Shown in pieces: positions 39,267 to 49,308 of a stretch of 64,000 nt of DNA. The notes beneath the pieces are model-generated. The model saw only the letters and a list, made by a program, of their open reading frames with translations. It was not told the DNA's origin and did no database searches. Positions within the stretch are counted from its first letter, which is position 1. Each line of letters begins with the position of its first letter. The stretch lies in contig CAMIMS010000001.1 in NCBI GenBank assembly GCA_946221025.1, forward strand, positions 52,069 to 116,068, given 5' to 3'. This DNA comes from an uncultured Pseudoclavibacter sp. GTDB taxonomy: Bacteria > Actinomycetota > Actinomycetes > Actinomycetales > Microbacteriaceae. The position numbers and the translations under genes are program-made.

Positions 39267-41930
39267 GTGCGTACTTCTGAGATCCGCGAGAGGTTTCTCG
39301 CCTTCATGGCCGACAAGGGGCATCGAATCGTGCCCTCGGCGTCGCTGGTGAGCTCCGATCCGTCGGTCATGTTCAACATCGCCGGCATGGTGCCGATGGT
39401 TCCGTACCTCACGGGCGTCGAAGAGCCCCCCGCCTCGCGGATCGCCGACTGCCAAAAGTGCGTGCGCACGAATGACATTGACGAGGTCGGAAAAACGCCG
39501 CGCCACGGCACGTTCTTCCAGATGCTCGGCAACTGGTCGTTCGGCGACTACTTCAAGCGCGAAGCCATCCAGTGGGCGTGGGAGTTTCTCACCCTGCCGG
39601 AGGCGGACGGTGGACTGGAGCTTGCCAAGGAGCGCCTGTGGGCGACGGTCTTCGAGACCGACGACGAAGCCGAGCGGCTGTGGCTCGAGGTGACCGACCT
39701 TCCGGCCGAACGCATCCAGCGTCTCGGCCGTGAAGACAACTACTGGCACATGGGCACCGCCGGCCCCGGCGGCCCCGACTCGGAGATCTTCTACGACCTC
39801 GGGCCCGAATTCGGTCAGGATGGGGGACCGGCCACCGGCGATGACCGGTACGTCGAGATCTGGAACCTCGTGTTCATGCAAGATCTGCTCAGCGATGTTC
39901 GCTCGAAGGTCGATTTCGACATCATCGGCAGCCTTCCCTCGAAGAACATCGACACCGGTGCCGGACTCGAGCGCCTCGCCTTCATCAAGCAGGGCGTGGC
40001 GAATATGTACGAGATCGATGAGGTGCGCCCCGTGCTCGATCGGGCGGCGGAACTGGCCGGCACCGAATACGGTCAAAACGCTGAGAACGATGTGCGCCTG
40101 CGGGTCGTAGCCGACCACGTGCGTTTGACGCTCATGCTCATGACCGATGGCGTGACGCCCGGCAACGAGGGTCGCTCGTACATCCTTCGTCGTCTGATGC
40201 GCCGCGCGATTCGCGCGATGCGACTGCTCGGTGTCGAAGGGGAGACGATGCCGGAGCTGTTGCCCCTGTCTCGAGACGCCATGGCTCCGGCATACCCGGA
40301 AATTCTCGAATCGTGGGAGCGCGTCTCGAAGAAGGCCTACGCCGAAGAGCGCACCTTCCTCAGCAAGCTCGCGCAGGGCACCTCCATCCTCGAACAGGCG
40401 GTGCGCTCAACCCGCGAATCGGGCTCCTCGACGTTGCCCGGAAAAACGGCATTTCTGCTGCACGACACCTTCGGTTTCCCCATCGATCTGACGATTGAGA
40501 TGGCCGAAGAGGCAGGGCTTTCGGTCAACCGACAGGCCTTCGATGACCTGATGAGTGAGCAGCGGGCGCGCGCGAAGGCGGATGCGAAAGCCAAGCGCAC
40601 CGGTCGTGCCGATGTTTCCGTTTACGGCGACTTCCGAGCCGCCGGAGAAACGGTGTTCACCGGGTATACCGAGCTCAATCACGAAACCGACGTCATCGGC
40701 ATCATCGCCGATGGTTCGCCTGTGCAACACGCCACGACCGGGCAGACCGTCGAGCTCATCCTGCGGGAGACGAGCCTGTACGCCGAATCCGGTGGCCAGG
40801 ATTCTGACGCCGGTCAGATTCTCGGTTCCTCAACTGACCTCGTTGCCGATGTTGTGGATGTGCAGCGCCCGGTTCCGGGGCTCGTCAGCCACACCGTGAC
40901 CGTCACCGCCGGTGAAGTCGCGGTTGGCGACCGAGTTGAAACTCGCGTTGACGCTGCCTATCGACGTGGTGCCAACCAGGCGCACTCGGCGACGCACCTC
41001 ATTCACGCGGCCCTGCGCGACACCCTCGGACCGGACGCCGCGCAGTCTGGCTCGTACAACCGCGCCGGATATCTGCGCCTCGACTTCTCGTGGTCGCAGC
41101 CGCTTTCGATCGATTCGCGCTCAGAAATCGAAGAGATCGCGAACTCCGCCATCCGTCAGGGACTCGAGGTGGTCACGCGCGAAATGCCCCTCGATACGGC
41201 AAAAGAACTCGGTGCCATGGCGCTGTTTGGTGAGAAGTACGGCGAGGTCGTGCGCGTCGTCGACATCGGTGGCCCGTGGTCGCGTGAGCTGTGCGGTGGC
41301 ACGCATGTGAACAACTCCGCCGAGATCGGCATCATCAACCTGATTGGCGAGTCGTCCGTGGGTTCATCCAACCGCCGCGTTGAATCGCTGGTCGGGCGGG
41401 ATGCGTTCCGCGAGTTCGCCACCGAACGCGCAATCGTGCAGGAACTCAGCGCGAACCTGAAGACGCCCCGCGATCAGATCGGAGCGCGGGTCGACGATCT
41501 CATCGCGCAGCTGAGCAAGGCGCAGAAACGGATTGCCGAGCTCGAAGCAGCCCAACTCATGCAGCAGGCGCCAGCACTGGCAGATGCGGCGACCCGTGAA
41601 GGGAATCTCACCGCCGCAATCTCGGTCGTGAGCGGCGCATCCTCCGCCGATGATTTGCGAACGCTCGCGCTTTCTATTCGAGACCGCCTCTCGAGCAGTC
41701 CCGCAGTGGTTGCGCTCGGTGCGAGCCTGAATGACAAACCGGTCGTGCTCGTCGCGGTGAACGAGGCAGCTCGTGCCGATGGCGTCAAGGCCGGTGCGCT
41801 GGTGAAGCTTGCCGCCGGGATCCTCGGTGGTGGCGGCGGCGGCCGCGACGACATTGCGCAGGGCGGCGGACAGGACGCCTCGAAGCTTTCCGAGGCGCTC
41901 GACGCAATCCGTGGGGAGCTTCGCGGCTAG
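39267..41930 (+). CDS. alaS: Alanine--tRNA ligase
   Basis: An 887-residue class II synthetase that charges tRNA-Ala. Catalytic N-terminus: REEFLxFM-like start (RERFLAFMADKGH), PSLMF-like SSDPSVMFNIAGMVP, FQMLGNWSFGDYFKREA. Editing domain with zinc-binding His/Cys: GANQAHSATHLIHAALR (near residue 575) and SRELCGGTHVNNSAEIG (near 675). The C-terminal DHHA1 domain ends with a Gly-rich LGGGGGGRDDIAQGGG block. The start is a GTG at 39267 with GAAAGG about 12 bases upstream. Its stop shares a base with the ruvX GTG. Confidence 0.97.
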   Translation: MRTSEIRERFLAFMADKGHRIVPSASLVSSDPSVMFNIAGMVPMVPYLTGVEEPPASRIADCQKCVRTNDIDEVGKTPRHGTFFQMLGNWSFGDYFKREAIQWAWEFLTLPEADGGLELAKERLWATVFETDDEAERLWLEVTDLPAERIQRLGREDNYWHMGTAGPGGPDSEIFYDLGPEFGQDGGPATGDDRYVEIWNLVFMQDLLSDVRSKVDFDIIGSLPSKNIDTGAGLERLAFIKQGVANMYEIDEVRPVLDRAAELAGTEYGQNAENDVRLRVVADHVRLTLMLMTDGVTPGNEGRSYILRRLMRRAIRAMRLLGVEGETMPELLPLSRDAMAPAYPEILESWERVSKKAYAEERTFLSKLAQGTSILEQAVRSTRESGSSTLPGKTAFLLHDTFGFPIDLTIEMAEEAGLSVNRQAFDDLMSEQRARAKADAKAKRTGRADVSVYGDFRAAGETVFTGYTELNHETDVIGIIADGSPVQHATTGQTVELILRETSLYAESGGQDSDAGQILGSSTDLVADVVDVQRPVPGLVSHTVTVTAGEVAVGDRVETRVDAAYRRGANQAHSATHLIHAALRDTLGPDAAQSGSYNRAGYLRLDFSWSQPLSIDSRSEIEEIANSAIRQGLEVVTREMPLDTAKELGAMALFGEKYGEVVRVVDIGGPWSRELCGGTHVNNSAEIGIINLIGESSVGSSNRRVESLVGRDAFREFATERAIVQELSANLKTPRDQIGARVDDLIAQLSKAQKRIAELEAAQLMQQAPALADAATREGNLTAAISVVSGASSADDLRTLALSIRDRLSSSPAVVALGASLNDKPVVLVAVNEAARADGVKAGALVKLAAGILGGGGGGRDDIAQGGGQDASKLSEALDAIRGELRG

Positions 41931-42418
41931 TGCCTCCCGGAGTTCGTCTCGCCCTGGACGTTGGCACCGCCAGAATCGGGGTCGCCAGAAGCGATCCGCA
42001 CGGCATCCTCGCCTCGCCGGTCGAAACGGTGAAGCGCGTCGCGAACTCTGAGGAGCATGTTCGACGCATCCTGCAGCTCGTGGTCGAGCATGAGCCCGTC
42101 GAGGTGCTCGTTGGGTATCCGATCGCCCTCTCGGGCCGTGAAACTGCCTCGACGGCGGATGCGATAGAACTCGCCGAACAGCTGGCCGAACATGTCGACG
42201 TGCCCGTCTTCCTCGTGGACGAGCGCCTATCGACGGTCACCGCTTCCGCGCAACTGCGATCCACCGGGCATTCACCCAGTCGCTCACGCGATCGGATCGA
42301 CCAGGTTGCCGCGGTCGTCATCCTGCAGCAGGTGCTCGATGCGAACCGTTCTGGCAGGAACCCGACGCTGCGTCGCGTACCCTCTTCTGATTCACCCGGA
42401 AAGGAGCCGCGGCAATGA
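41930..42418 (+). CDS. ruvX: Putative pre-16S rRNA nuclease / Holliday junction resolvase RuvX (YqgF)
   Basis: A 162-residue RNase H-fold protein. RLALDVGTARIGVARSDPHG carries the first catalytic Asp; PVEVLVGYPIALSGRE and VFLVDERLSTVTA hold the other conserved acidic residues; DRIDQVAAVVILQQVLD has the last Asp. In E. coli this family trims 16S rRNA 5' ends; resolvase activity is predicted by fold. It sits between alaS and mltG as in other actinobacteria. GTG start overlapping the alaS stop by one base; stop overlapping mltG by 4 bases. Confidence 0.92.
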   Translation: MPPGVRLALDVGTARIGVARSDPHGILASPVETVKRVANSEEHVRRILQLVVEHEPVEVLVGYPIALSGRETASTADAIELAEQLAEHVDVPVFLVDERLSTVTASAQLRSTGHSPSRSRDRIDQVAAVVILQQVLDANRSGRNPTLRRVPSSDSPGKEPRQ

Positions 42419-44811
42419 CCGATGAATACGGTGCGCGCCCGGACGAGGTCCGGTTCCAATCCCGACGCGAACGTCGCTTGCACGAGCTTGAACGTGAACG
42501 GAACCGCCTCGAGCGCGACGAGCGGTTGCGAGCGGAGCAGGCGGCACGCATCCGTGAAAACCAGCTTTCGCGTGCGCGCTCCGATGCGGTCAGCAGGACT
42601 GAGGGTTCTGCTCCGCGCACGCTCGGCGGTGCGGCCACCGAACGTTCGCCGAGGCTTGGCGCACAGAGCACACAGCCCACGTCAATTCCGTCGAGCTCGA
42701 CTTCGCGTCCGACCACCCCTCGGCCCTCGACTTCAGCCCCCGCGAGACCCGCGTACCAGGCCCGTTCGGCCTCATCCACGGGTCGGCCGATGACAGCTCG
42801 ATCGGCCCCCGATTCCCCCCGGCCCACACCGACCGGGCGGACAAATATCGGAAATGACGTTCAAGCAAGAACCATTCGGCCGATCACGAGTAATGATGGA
42901 CAGGCGCCACCTGCTCGCCCCGGCGCAAACGCGGCGGGACGCCAGGTTCCACCGCGCGCGGTCACGCCCGCTCGAACGGGCCAGCCTCCTCGTTCCGCGG
43001 CCGCACGACCGTCAGGCACCTCGTCTCGTGAACCCGCGACCGAGCGGCTCGATCTTCACGACGTGCAGAATCAAGCACCGCACCGGCCGACGGTCACCCC
43101 AAACCGTCAAACCGGCACCGGCCGCCCGACTGGCGCGATGCCTCGACAGGCAGCGCCAGCACGGCCAACGACTGGCACGCCGCGACAGCAGCCTGGAGCG
43201 GGACGACCGGCGGTCACGTCAACGGGGCGTCCAATAGCGGGCAGGCCGGCGGCGCCCGGCGCGCAGACGCGCGACCAGCGAAGCGCGGAGGAGATCCGCC
43301 GCCAGCGACTTGCGGAGCAAGCGCGTCAACAGCGAGACGCACAGGGCACTCCCGCAGCGCGCGGGGTCACCGCTGGGGCTCCGAGGGCACGGACAGTGCA
43401 ACCGGTTCAGGTGAATCAGGCACCGCAGCCGCATGCAGCGAAAACCCAGGCCCGCCCATCGGCGCCGAGAACGCGCGATGCGGGTCAGTACGCGGCAGAC
43501 ACCGAGAATCACGAGCACGCGAGCGAGATCTTCAGTGAACTGCTCCCGCCCACGGGGAGCATTCCGACTACCGCGCGCCCCGCGGCAGCTGCACGCTCCG
43601 CTTCTGCGGGAAAGGCCATGGGCACCGCGGCCCGCAGAACATCCGGCGCACAGGCTGACGTCGAGGCACGTCCCTCCTACGATGAGATCTTCGAAATGGA
43701 TGAGGACGGCGGCCTTCACTCTGCTGGCACATCGGCATCTTCCGCGAGCTCGGCCAGGCGCCGATCGCGCGGTCCGATCGCGCTCATCGCGGGGCTGGTG
43801 GCCCTCGCGCTCGTCGTGGGCGCCGTGTGGATGTTCTTCGGCGACTCGATTCGAGCACGTATCGCAGGGCCGGAGGATTATGACGGCACAGGAAACGGTG
43901 TGGCAGCCGAAGTCGTGATTCGAGACGGCGATACCGGCGAGAACGTTGCCGACAGCTTGCTTTCCGCGCAGGTCATTAAGTCGCGTCTGGCGTTCTTGCA
44001 AGCGGCATACGCGCGAAAGCCCGAGCCCGTGTTCATGCCGGGCACGTACTCGCTTCAGCAGCAGATGAGTGCGGCGAATGCGCTCGAAGCGCTCATGGAC
44101 GAGAACAACCGCATCACCGGCAAAGTCGTCATTCCCGAGGGAACTGCTGAGCAGGATGTCTACGCGATCATCGCGGAGAACACGGATATCCCAATCGAAG
44201 AGCTCATGGCTCAGGCCACGAACCCGTCGAAATACGGACTGCCTCCCGAAGCGAAGTCGCTGGAAGGGTTCCTCTTCCCGGCGACCTACGAGGTTCCGCC
44301 CGGCACCACCGCCGAGCAGATCGTGCGCGAGATGGTGAACCGCACCTTCAAGTCTCTCGGCGAAAACGGTGTCGCCGCGGCTGATCGGTGGGATGTCATT
44401 CGCCTGGCTTCGCTCATCCAGCGCGAAGCGGGCCTCGCGGAGGACTATCCGAAAGTCTCACGGGTGTTCTTGAACCGAATCGATCAGAACATGCCGCTTC
44501 AGTCCGACGCGACGGTCGCGTACGGAACGGGCAACACCCACCGCGTGACGACGACGGATGCCGAGCGTGGTGACGCGTCGAATCCGTACAACACGTACCA
44601 GCATGCGGGCATGGTGGTTCGCCCGATTTCGAATCCCGGAGACCTCGCCATCGATGCAGCGCAGAACCCCGCCCAGGGCAAATGGCTGTACTTCGTCACC
44701 TGGAACCTGGATACCGGTGAAACGATCTTCTCCGAGACATTTGAGGAGCATGAGCGTGCGGTCGCCAAATGGCAGGACTGGATGTCGAAGCATCCGGAAT
44801 ACGAGAACTAA
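42415..44811 (+). CDS. mltG: Endolytic murein transglycosylase MltG with a very long disordered N-terminus
   Basis: A 798-residue protein. The last 330 residues are MltG/YceG: one membrane segment near 452-473 (IALIAGLVALALVVGAVWMF), a LysM-like part, SLEGFLFPATYEVPPGTT, and the active site LASLIQREAGLAEDYPKVS (catalytic Glu near residue 670) with QSDATVAYGTGNT and SNPYNTYQHAG. It cleaves glycan strands during growth and sets their length. Residues 1-450 are cytoplasmic, rich in Arg, Pro, Thr, Ala and Gln with scattered Arg/Glu-rich helices (ERDERLRAEQAARIRENQL and a second similar one near 290). E. coli MltG has almost no such region. Coupled to ruvX. Confidence 0.93.
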   Translation: MTDEYGARPDEVRFQSRRERRLHELERERNRLERDERLRAEQAARIRENQLSRARSDAVSRTEGSAPRTLGGAATERSPRLGAQSTQPTSIPSSSTSRPTTPRPSTSAPARPAYQARSASSTGRPMTARSAPDSPRPTPTGRTNIGNDVQARTIRPITSNDGQAPPARPGANAAGRQVPPRAVTPARTGQPPRSAAARPSGTSSREPATERLDLHDVQNQAPHRPTVTPNRQTGTGRPTGAMPRQAAPARPTTGTPRQQPGAGRPAVTSTGRPIAGRPAAPGAQTRDQRSAEEIRRQRLAEQARQQRDAQGTPAARGVTAGAPRARTVQPVQVNQAPQPHAAKTQARPSAPRTRDAGQYAADTENHEHASEIFSELLPPTGSIPTTARPAAAARSASAGKAMGTAARRTSGAQADVEARPSYDEIFEMDEDGGLHSAGTSASSASSARRRSRGPIALIAGLVALALVVGAVWMFFGDSIRARIAGPEDYDGTGNGVAAEVVIRDGDTGENVADSLLSAQVIKSRLAFLQAAYARKPEPVFMPGTYSLQQQMSAANALEALMDENNRITGKVVIPEGTAEQDVYAIIAENTDIPIEELMAQATNPSKYGLPPEAKSLEGFLFPATYEVPPGTTAEQIVREMVNRTFKSLGENGVAAADRWDVIRLASLIQREAGLAEDYPKVSRVFLNRIDQNMPLQSDATVAYGTGNTHRVTTTDAERGDASNPYNTYQHAGMVVRPISNPGDLAIDAAQNPAQGKWLYFVTWNLDTGETIFSETFEEHERAVAKWQDWMSKHPEYEN

Positions 44812-44850
44812 CGGGCGAACCGAATGCGCGGTGCCAGGGCGGAGGCGTCC

Positions 44851-45708
44851 GTGAATGCTGTGCGGCTAGCCGTCGTCGGCTCACCAATCGTGCATTCGCG
44901 CTCCCCGCAGTTGCATCGTGCCGCGTACGACGAGCTCGGGCTCGGCTCGTACGTCTACGAACGCATCGAGATTGGTGCCGGTGGGCTCTCCACCTGGGCT
45001 CGCGAGCTGCCGGATGAATGGCGTGGACTGTCGGTGACGATGCCACTGAAGGTGGAGGCACTGGAGCTTGCCGATGAGGTTTCCGATGTCGCCGTGCTGA
45101 CCGGCGGGGCCAACACGCTCGTCTTCGATACCCACGCGGAGCACCCGCGCATCCGCGCGGACAATACCGACGTCGCCGGCATCATTGGTGCCCTTCGCGA
45201 GGCTGGCATTCACGAGATTGACCGCGCCGAGGTACTCGGTGCCGGCGCTACCGCGGCGAGCGCGCTCGCCGCCATAGCCCAGCTCGGCGCGACTGAGGTG
45301 CGACTCATCGTGCGAACCCCGCCGAGAGCTGCGCGCGCGGTTGCACTTGCAGAACGCCTGGGAATGCGTGCGAGCGTCGATCACCTTGCGTCGTGGAGCC
45401 CGGACGAAGGCGTCGACCTCGTTGCGAGCACCCTGCCCGCAGGCGCCTCGCCACAGCTCGATGCGTCGCGCGTGCCGGATGCGAGTGCACTCTTCGATGT
45501 CGTGTACGACCCCTGGCCCACGTCATTGGCGTCGGCGTGGACCGCTGCCTCGCGCCCGGTCGTTCCCGGCATTCACATGCTCATTCACCAGGCGGTTGAA
45601 CAGGTGCGGCTATTCACCGGACACTCGGACGCCACGCGCTGGCCGGAACGCGATCGCGTGCTTCGCGCGATGCGCGAGGCGATCGACGGTGCGAGACCTA
45701 CTCCGTAA
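44851..45708 (+). CDS. aroE: Shikimate dehydrogenase
   Basis: A 285-residue NADP-dependent enzyme reducing 3-dehydroshikimate to shikimate. The substrate site is in [20 protein letters not shown], the catalytic Lys in [15 protein letters not shown] (near residue 66) and the Asp in [13 protein letters not shown] (near 107). A nucleotide-binding region [20 protein letters not shown] follows. The GTG at 44851 has GGAGG 5 bases upstream; the ATG at 44824 lacks a ribosome-binding site. First gene of an aro cluster that lacks aroF/aroG and aroA, which must lie elsewhere. Confidence 0.93.
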   Translation: MNAVRLAVVGSPIVHSRSPQLHRAAYDELGLGSYVYERIEIGAGGLSTWARELPDEWRGLSVTMPLKVEALELADEVSDVAVLTGGANTLVFDTHAEHPRIRADNTDVAGIIGALREAGIHEIDRAEVLGAGATAASALAAIAQLGATEVRLIVRTPPRAARAVALAERLGMRASVDHLASWSPDEGVDLVASTLPAGASPQLDASRVPDASALFDVVYDPWPTSLASAWTAASRPVVPGIHMLIHQAVEQVRLFTGHSDATRWPERDRVLRAMREAIDGARPTP

Positions 45709-45749
45709 TTCTCCAGACGCGGCGAAACGTCGCGTGGGAGGATGCCGGA

Positions 45750-47015
45750 ATGCTCCATTGGCTCACCGCCGGAGAATCCCACGGCCCGGAACTCCTCGCG
45801 ATCCTCGACGGCCTCCCGGCCGGCGTCCCAATCAGCGCTGACGATATTCGCGCTGACCTGCACCGCCGCACCCTGGGCTACGGCCGGGGCGCGCGCATGA
45901 AGTTCGAGCAGGATGAGCTCACCCTCTCGGCCGGGATCCGTCACGGCTACACCATGGGATCTCCCGTCGGCATTCGCATCGGCAATACTGAGTGGCCGAA
46001 GTGGACCGAGGTCATGAGCCCCGAGCCCGTGTCCGACGAGGTATTCAACACCGGTCGCGGAACGCGACTGACGCGCCCGCGCCCCGGCCACGCGGATCTC
46101 GTTGGGATGCAGAAGTTCGGACACGGCGAGGCCCGCCCGCCGCTTGAGCGCGCATCTGCCAGGGAGACCGCGGCACGCGTCGCGCTCGGCGCCGTCGCAA
46201 AGGCGTTCCTGCGCGAACTCGGTATCGAGACCGTTAGCCACACCATCGCCATCGGCCCCATCCGCACTGCCGACGACACACCGTCGCCCACGCTTGCTGA
46301 CCTTGAGCGGCTCGACGCGGACCCGGTGCGCATGGCAGATCGCGCGGCGAGCGAGCGTGCGGTCGCGCATATTGACGAGATTCGCAAAACCGGTGACACG
46401 CTCGGCGGTGTCGTCGAAGTGTGCGTGCGCGGGGTGCCGCCCGGGCTCGGTTCGTACACGCAGTGGGACCGTCGCCTCGATGCGCGTCTGGCGCGTGCGC
46501 TCATGAGCATTCAGGCGATCAAAGCCGTTGAAGTGGGCGACGGCATGCAAACGACGCTTCGCCCGGGCTCGCAAGCGCACGATGAACTCTTCGCAACTGT
46601 GGATGGCATTGCCCGAGCGAGCGATCGTGCCGGTGGTTTCGAAGGGGGAGTGACGACCGGAACGCTCCTTCGTGTGCGCGCGGGAATGAAGCCGATCTCG
46701 ACTGTGCCGCGTGCGCTGTCGACCGTCGACATCTCCACCGGTGAGGACGCCACCGCGCATCATCAGCGAAGCGACGTCTGCGCGGTGCCGGCGGCGGGTG
46801 TCGTTGCCGAAGCAATGGTCGCCCTCGAAATCGCCGATGCCGTGCTCGAGAAGCACGGTGGAGACAGCGTCGATGAAACGCGTCGCAACATCGAGTCGTA
46901 TCTGGCCGCAATGCCGAAGACGCTTCGCACCACCCGAGAATCGGCCGAACCGGATCCGGACCGGGCGATCGACACTCGCGAGCAGGGAGACTCGCGCCAG
47001 GCGTGGCGGGTATGA
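45750..47015 (+). CDS. aroC: Chorismate synthase
   Basis: A 421-residue FMN-dependent lyase that makes chorismate from 5-enolpyruvylshikimate 3-phosphate. Family signatures: [21 protein letters not shown] at the N-terminus, [21 protein letters not shown] near residue 112 (conserved His for proton transfer) and [20 protein letters not shown] near 340. The C-terminal tail is slightly longer than in E. coli. GGGAGGATG-like ribosome-binding site before the ATG. Its stop overlaps aroK as ATGA. Confidence 0.96.
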   Translation: MLHWLTAGESHGPELLAILDGLPAGVPISADDIRADLHRRTLGYGRGARMKFEQDELTLSAGIRHGYTMGSPVGIRIGNTEWPKWTEVMSPEPVSDEVFNTGRGTRLTRPRPGHADLVGMQKFGHGEARPPLERASARETAARVALGAVAKAFLRELGIETVSHTIAIGPIRTADDTPSPTLADLERLDADPVRMADRAASERAVAHIDEIRKTGDTLGGVVEVCVRGVPPGLGSYTQWDRRLDARLARALMSIQAIKAVEVGDGMQTTLRPGSQAHDELFATVDGIARASDRAGGFEGGVTTGTLLRVRAGMKPISTVPRALSTVDISTGEDATAHHQRSDVCAVPAAGVVAEAMVALEIADAVLEKHGGDSVDETRRNIESYLAAMPKTLRTTRESAEPDPDRAIDTREQGDSRQAWRV

Positions 47016-47626
47016 CCGCCAAACGCAGAATCGTGCTCATCGGTCCACCGGCGGCGGGAAAATCTCGCTCCGGAAGGCGCCTTGCCAGAGAGATTGGTGC
47101 CAGTTACGCAGACACCGACCGGCTCATACAGGCGAGCCACGGGCCCATACCGGATATTTTCCGCGACCGGGGCGAGGCGGGGTTCCGTGAGATTGAGCGG
47201 GACACCGTCGCGCGGGCGCTGAACGATCACGACGTGATTTCTCTCGGTGGTGGGGCAATCATGGATCCGGGCACGCAGCGCATCATCACCGAAGCCGATG
47301 CATTCGTGGTCTACCTGACCGTCCGGCCCGACGCGGTCGCCGAACGCATCGACAATGACAAGCGTCCGCTCATCAGCGGCGTCGAGTCGTGGCAAAAGCT
47401 CGTGTCAACCCGCAAGGCCACCTACGAACGCTTCGCATCGGTGACGGTTGACACATCGTTTCGACCGATGCGTCGAGTCGTCACCGAGATCATCACGGCG
47501 TTGACGCAAGACGGCGTGATCGACGAGTCACAGACCCCCGCCCAGCGCCCGCCACGACTGTGCACACGCACGCGCGAGGTGCGGGCCTATTCGACGAGCC
47601 AGGAAGAGAGCGATGACCATCAGTGA
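47012..47626 (+). CDS. aroK: Shikimate kinase
   Basis: A 204-residue kinase phosphorylating shikimate at the 3-OH. Walker A is [18 protein letters not shown] at the N-terminus, [10 protein letters not shown] holds the shikimate-binding Asp, [13 protein letters not shown] and [11 protein letters not shown] the conserved Gly-rich substrate loop; the lid Arg is in DNDKRPLIS. About 35 residues beyond the kinase core are extra and look disordered. The ATG at 47012 overlaps the aroC stop (ATGA); the GTG at 47003 is an alternative. The 3' end overlaps aroB by 14 bases. Confidence 0.94.
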   Translation: MTAKRRIVLIGPPAAGKSRSGRRLAREIGASYADTDRLIQASHGPIPDIFRDRGEAGFREIERDTVARALNDHDVISLGGGAIMDPGTQRIITEADAFVVYLTVRPDAVAERIDNDKRPLISGVESWQKLVSTRKATYERFASVTVDTSFRPMRRVVTEIITALTQDGVIDESQTPAQRPPRLCTRTREVRAYSTSQEESDDHQ

Positions 47627-48746
47627 CCCGGGAAATGCGCCCCGCTCCATCGAAGCGGAGACCGGGGCGACGCGAATCCGCGTCAGCGACGCGCACGGGG
47701 ATGTGCTCGTCGGGGAGGGGCTCATTGAGCGCGCCGGGGAGATCATCCCGCCGATGTTCACCGGCACAGCGAACCAAATCCTCATCGTTCACGCGCCGCC
47801 GCTTGCCGCAATCGCAGATGATCTGCGCGCGAGCCTCGAACCGCATTTCTCACGCGTGCTCATCGCGGAGATTCCGGATGCGGAATCGGCCAAGCGCATC
47901 GAAGTCGCCTCGTTCTGCTGGCAGATTCTCGGGCAGGCCGATTTCACGCGAACCGACGGAATCATCACCCTCGGCGGGGGAGCGACGACAGATCTCGCGG
48001 GATTCGTGGCGGCATCGTGGCTGCGCGGCGTTCGCGTCGTGCACATTCCAACGACCGTGCTCGGCATGGCTGATGCCGCAGTGGGCGGCAAGACCGGTGT
48101 GAACACCGCCGAGGGCAAGAACATGGTGGGGGCGTTTCATCCGCCCGCGGGGGTGGTGTGCGACCTCGGAGTGCTCGAGAGTCTCAGCGAGAACGAACGG
48201 ACTGCCGGTTTCGCTGAGGTCGTGAAATGCGGGTTCATTGCCGAACCGGAAATTCTCGACATTGTTGAGAGCGACCCCGTTCGGGCACTCGATCCTTCGA
48301 GCGCGGAGTTTCGACGCGCACTGGAACTCGCGATCGGCGTGAAGGCGCGCGTCGTCGGTCAAGACTTCACCGAACGCGGACTGCGCGAAATCCTGAACTA
48401 CGGGCATACGCTCGGGCACGCCATCGAGCACGCGGAGCGCTATCAGTGGCGTCATGGCGCCGCGGTTTCGATCGGCATGGTGTTCGCCGCTGAGCTGGCC
48501 CGCATGTCGGGACGACTCGGCGACACGGTCGCTGATCGTCACCGCACGATTCTCGAGTCCCTCGGGCTTCCGGTCAGTTACCCCGGCGGGCGGTGGCCGA
48601 CCCTGCTTGCAACGATGCGACGCGATAAGAAGGCACGCGGCAATATGCTCCGCTTCATCGTGCTCGACGACGTGGCAAAGCCCGCGATCATGCAGGCGCC
48701 GGATGAAACGCTCCTGTTCTCCGCGTACCAGGAGATTGCCGCCTAA
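47613..48746 (+). CDS. aroB: 3-dehydroquinate synthase
   Basis: A 377-residue NAD- and metal-dependent enzyme converting DAHP to 3-dehydroquinate. The NAD-binding GGGATTDLAGFVAASWLRGV and PTTVLGMADAAVGGKTGVN blocks are clear; metal ligands lie in AEVVKCGFI (Glu) and NYGHTLGHAIEH (His), plus a third His in YQWRHGAAVSIGMVFA. About 25 extra residues precede the core. GGAAGAGAGCG lies ahead of the ATG. Same operon as aroC and aroK. Confidence 0.95.
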   Translation: MTISDPGNAPRSIEAETGATRIRVSDAHGDVLVGEGLIERAGEIIPPMFTGTANQILIVHAPPLAAIADDLRASLEPHFSRVLIAEIPDAESAKRIEVASFCWQILGQADFTRTDGIITLGGGATTDLAGFVAASWLRGVRVVHIPTTVLGMADAAVGGKTGVNTAEGKNMVGAFHPPAGVVCDLGVLESLSENERTAGFAEVVKCGFIAEPEILDIVESDPVRALDPSSAEFRRALELAIGVKARVVGQDFTERGLREILNYGHTLGHAIEHAERYQWRHGAAVSIGMVFAAELARMSGRLGDTVADRHRTILESLGLPVSYPGGRWPTLLATMRRDKKARGNMLRFIVLDDVAKPAIMQAPDETLLFSAYQEIAA

Positions 48747-48786
48747 TCAGGCCGGTTCATCCAATGCCCGTTCGCGAATGCGCTCG

Positions 48787-48792
48787 TAGAAT
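48787..48792 (+). promoter_or_regulatory. -10 hexamer implying a leaderless aroQ transcript
   Basis: TAGAAT ends exactly 6 bases before the aroQ ATG at 48799; no ribosome-binding site fits in between. A separate aroQ start site inside the aro operon is therefore likely. No good -35. Confidence 0.45.
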
Positions 48793-48798
48793 GGGCGT

Positions 48799-49308
48799 AT
48801 GAGAGTTCTCGTGCTGAACGGGCCGAACCTGAATCGGCTCGGCACCCGCGAGCCCGGGATCTATGGCACCGAAGGTCTCAACGCGATCGCCGCGCGACTT
48901 CGATCGCTCTTCCCCGAGGATGAGTTCGAGTTCTTCCAGTCGAATAGCGAGGGCGACCTCATTGATGCGCTTCACCGCGCGGCAGACGAGTCAAAGCCGG
49001 TGATCTTCAACCCCGCGGGGTACACGCACACCTCCGTCGCGCTTCGCGATGCGGTTTCAATCGTCGTGGAGCAGGGCGTCCCGGTTGTCGAAGTGCACCT
49101 GTCGAATCCGCATGCCCGTGAGGACTTCCGCCACCGAAGCCTCATTTCGGCCGTGGCGACCGGAACTGTGTCCGGGTTCGGATCCATTTCGTATATTGCC
49201 GCGCACGCGGCTATTCGCGAGGTTCAGGCCGCAACCTCACCCTCCGCATCCGCACACCAAGCACCGAATACCAAGACCACGCCAGGCGTTAAGGAGCCGA
49301 ACGCATGA
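48799..49308 (+). CDS. aroQ: 3-dehydroquinate dehydratase, type II
   Basis: A 169-residue type II dehydroquinase (dodecameric, trans-dehydration), unrelated to AroD. Catalytic Tyr is in LNRLGTREPGIYGTEG, Arg in the same flexible loop; NPAGYTHTSVALRDA and VEVHLSNPHAREDFRHRS carry the substrate-binding Asn/His/Ser. The C-terminal 25 residues (Pro/Thr/Lys-rich) are extra to the core. A 52-base gap follows aroB; the stop overlaps the DUF4190 gene (ATGA). Confidence 0.95.
   Translation: MRVLVLNGPNLNRLGTREPGIYGTEGLNAIAARLRSLFPEDEFEFFQSNSEGDLIDALHRAADESKPVIFNPAGYTHTSVALRDAVSIVVEQGVPVVEVHLSNPHAREDFRHRSLISAVATGTVSGFGSISYIAAHAAIREVQAATSPSASAHQAPNTKTTPGVKEPNA

Noticed and set aside
42854..43237. Separate small gene inside the mltG N-terminal region
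   Set aside because: The Arg/Pro-rich frame results from the same repetitive GC-rich DNA as the mltG arm; no start signals.
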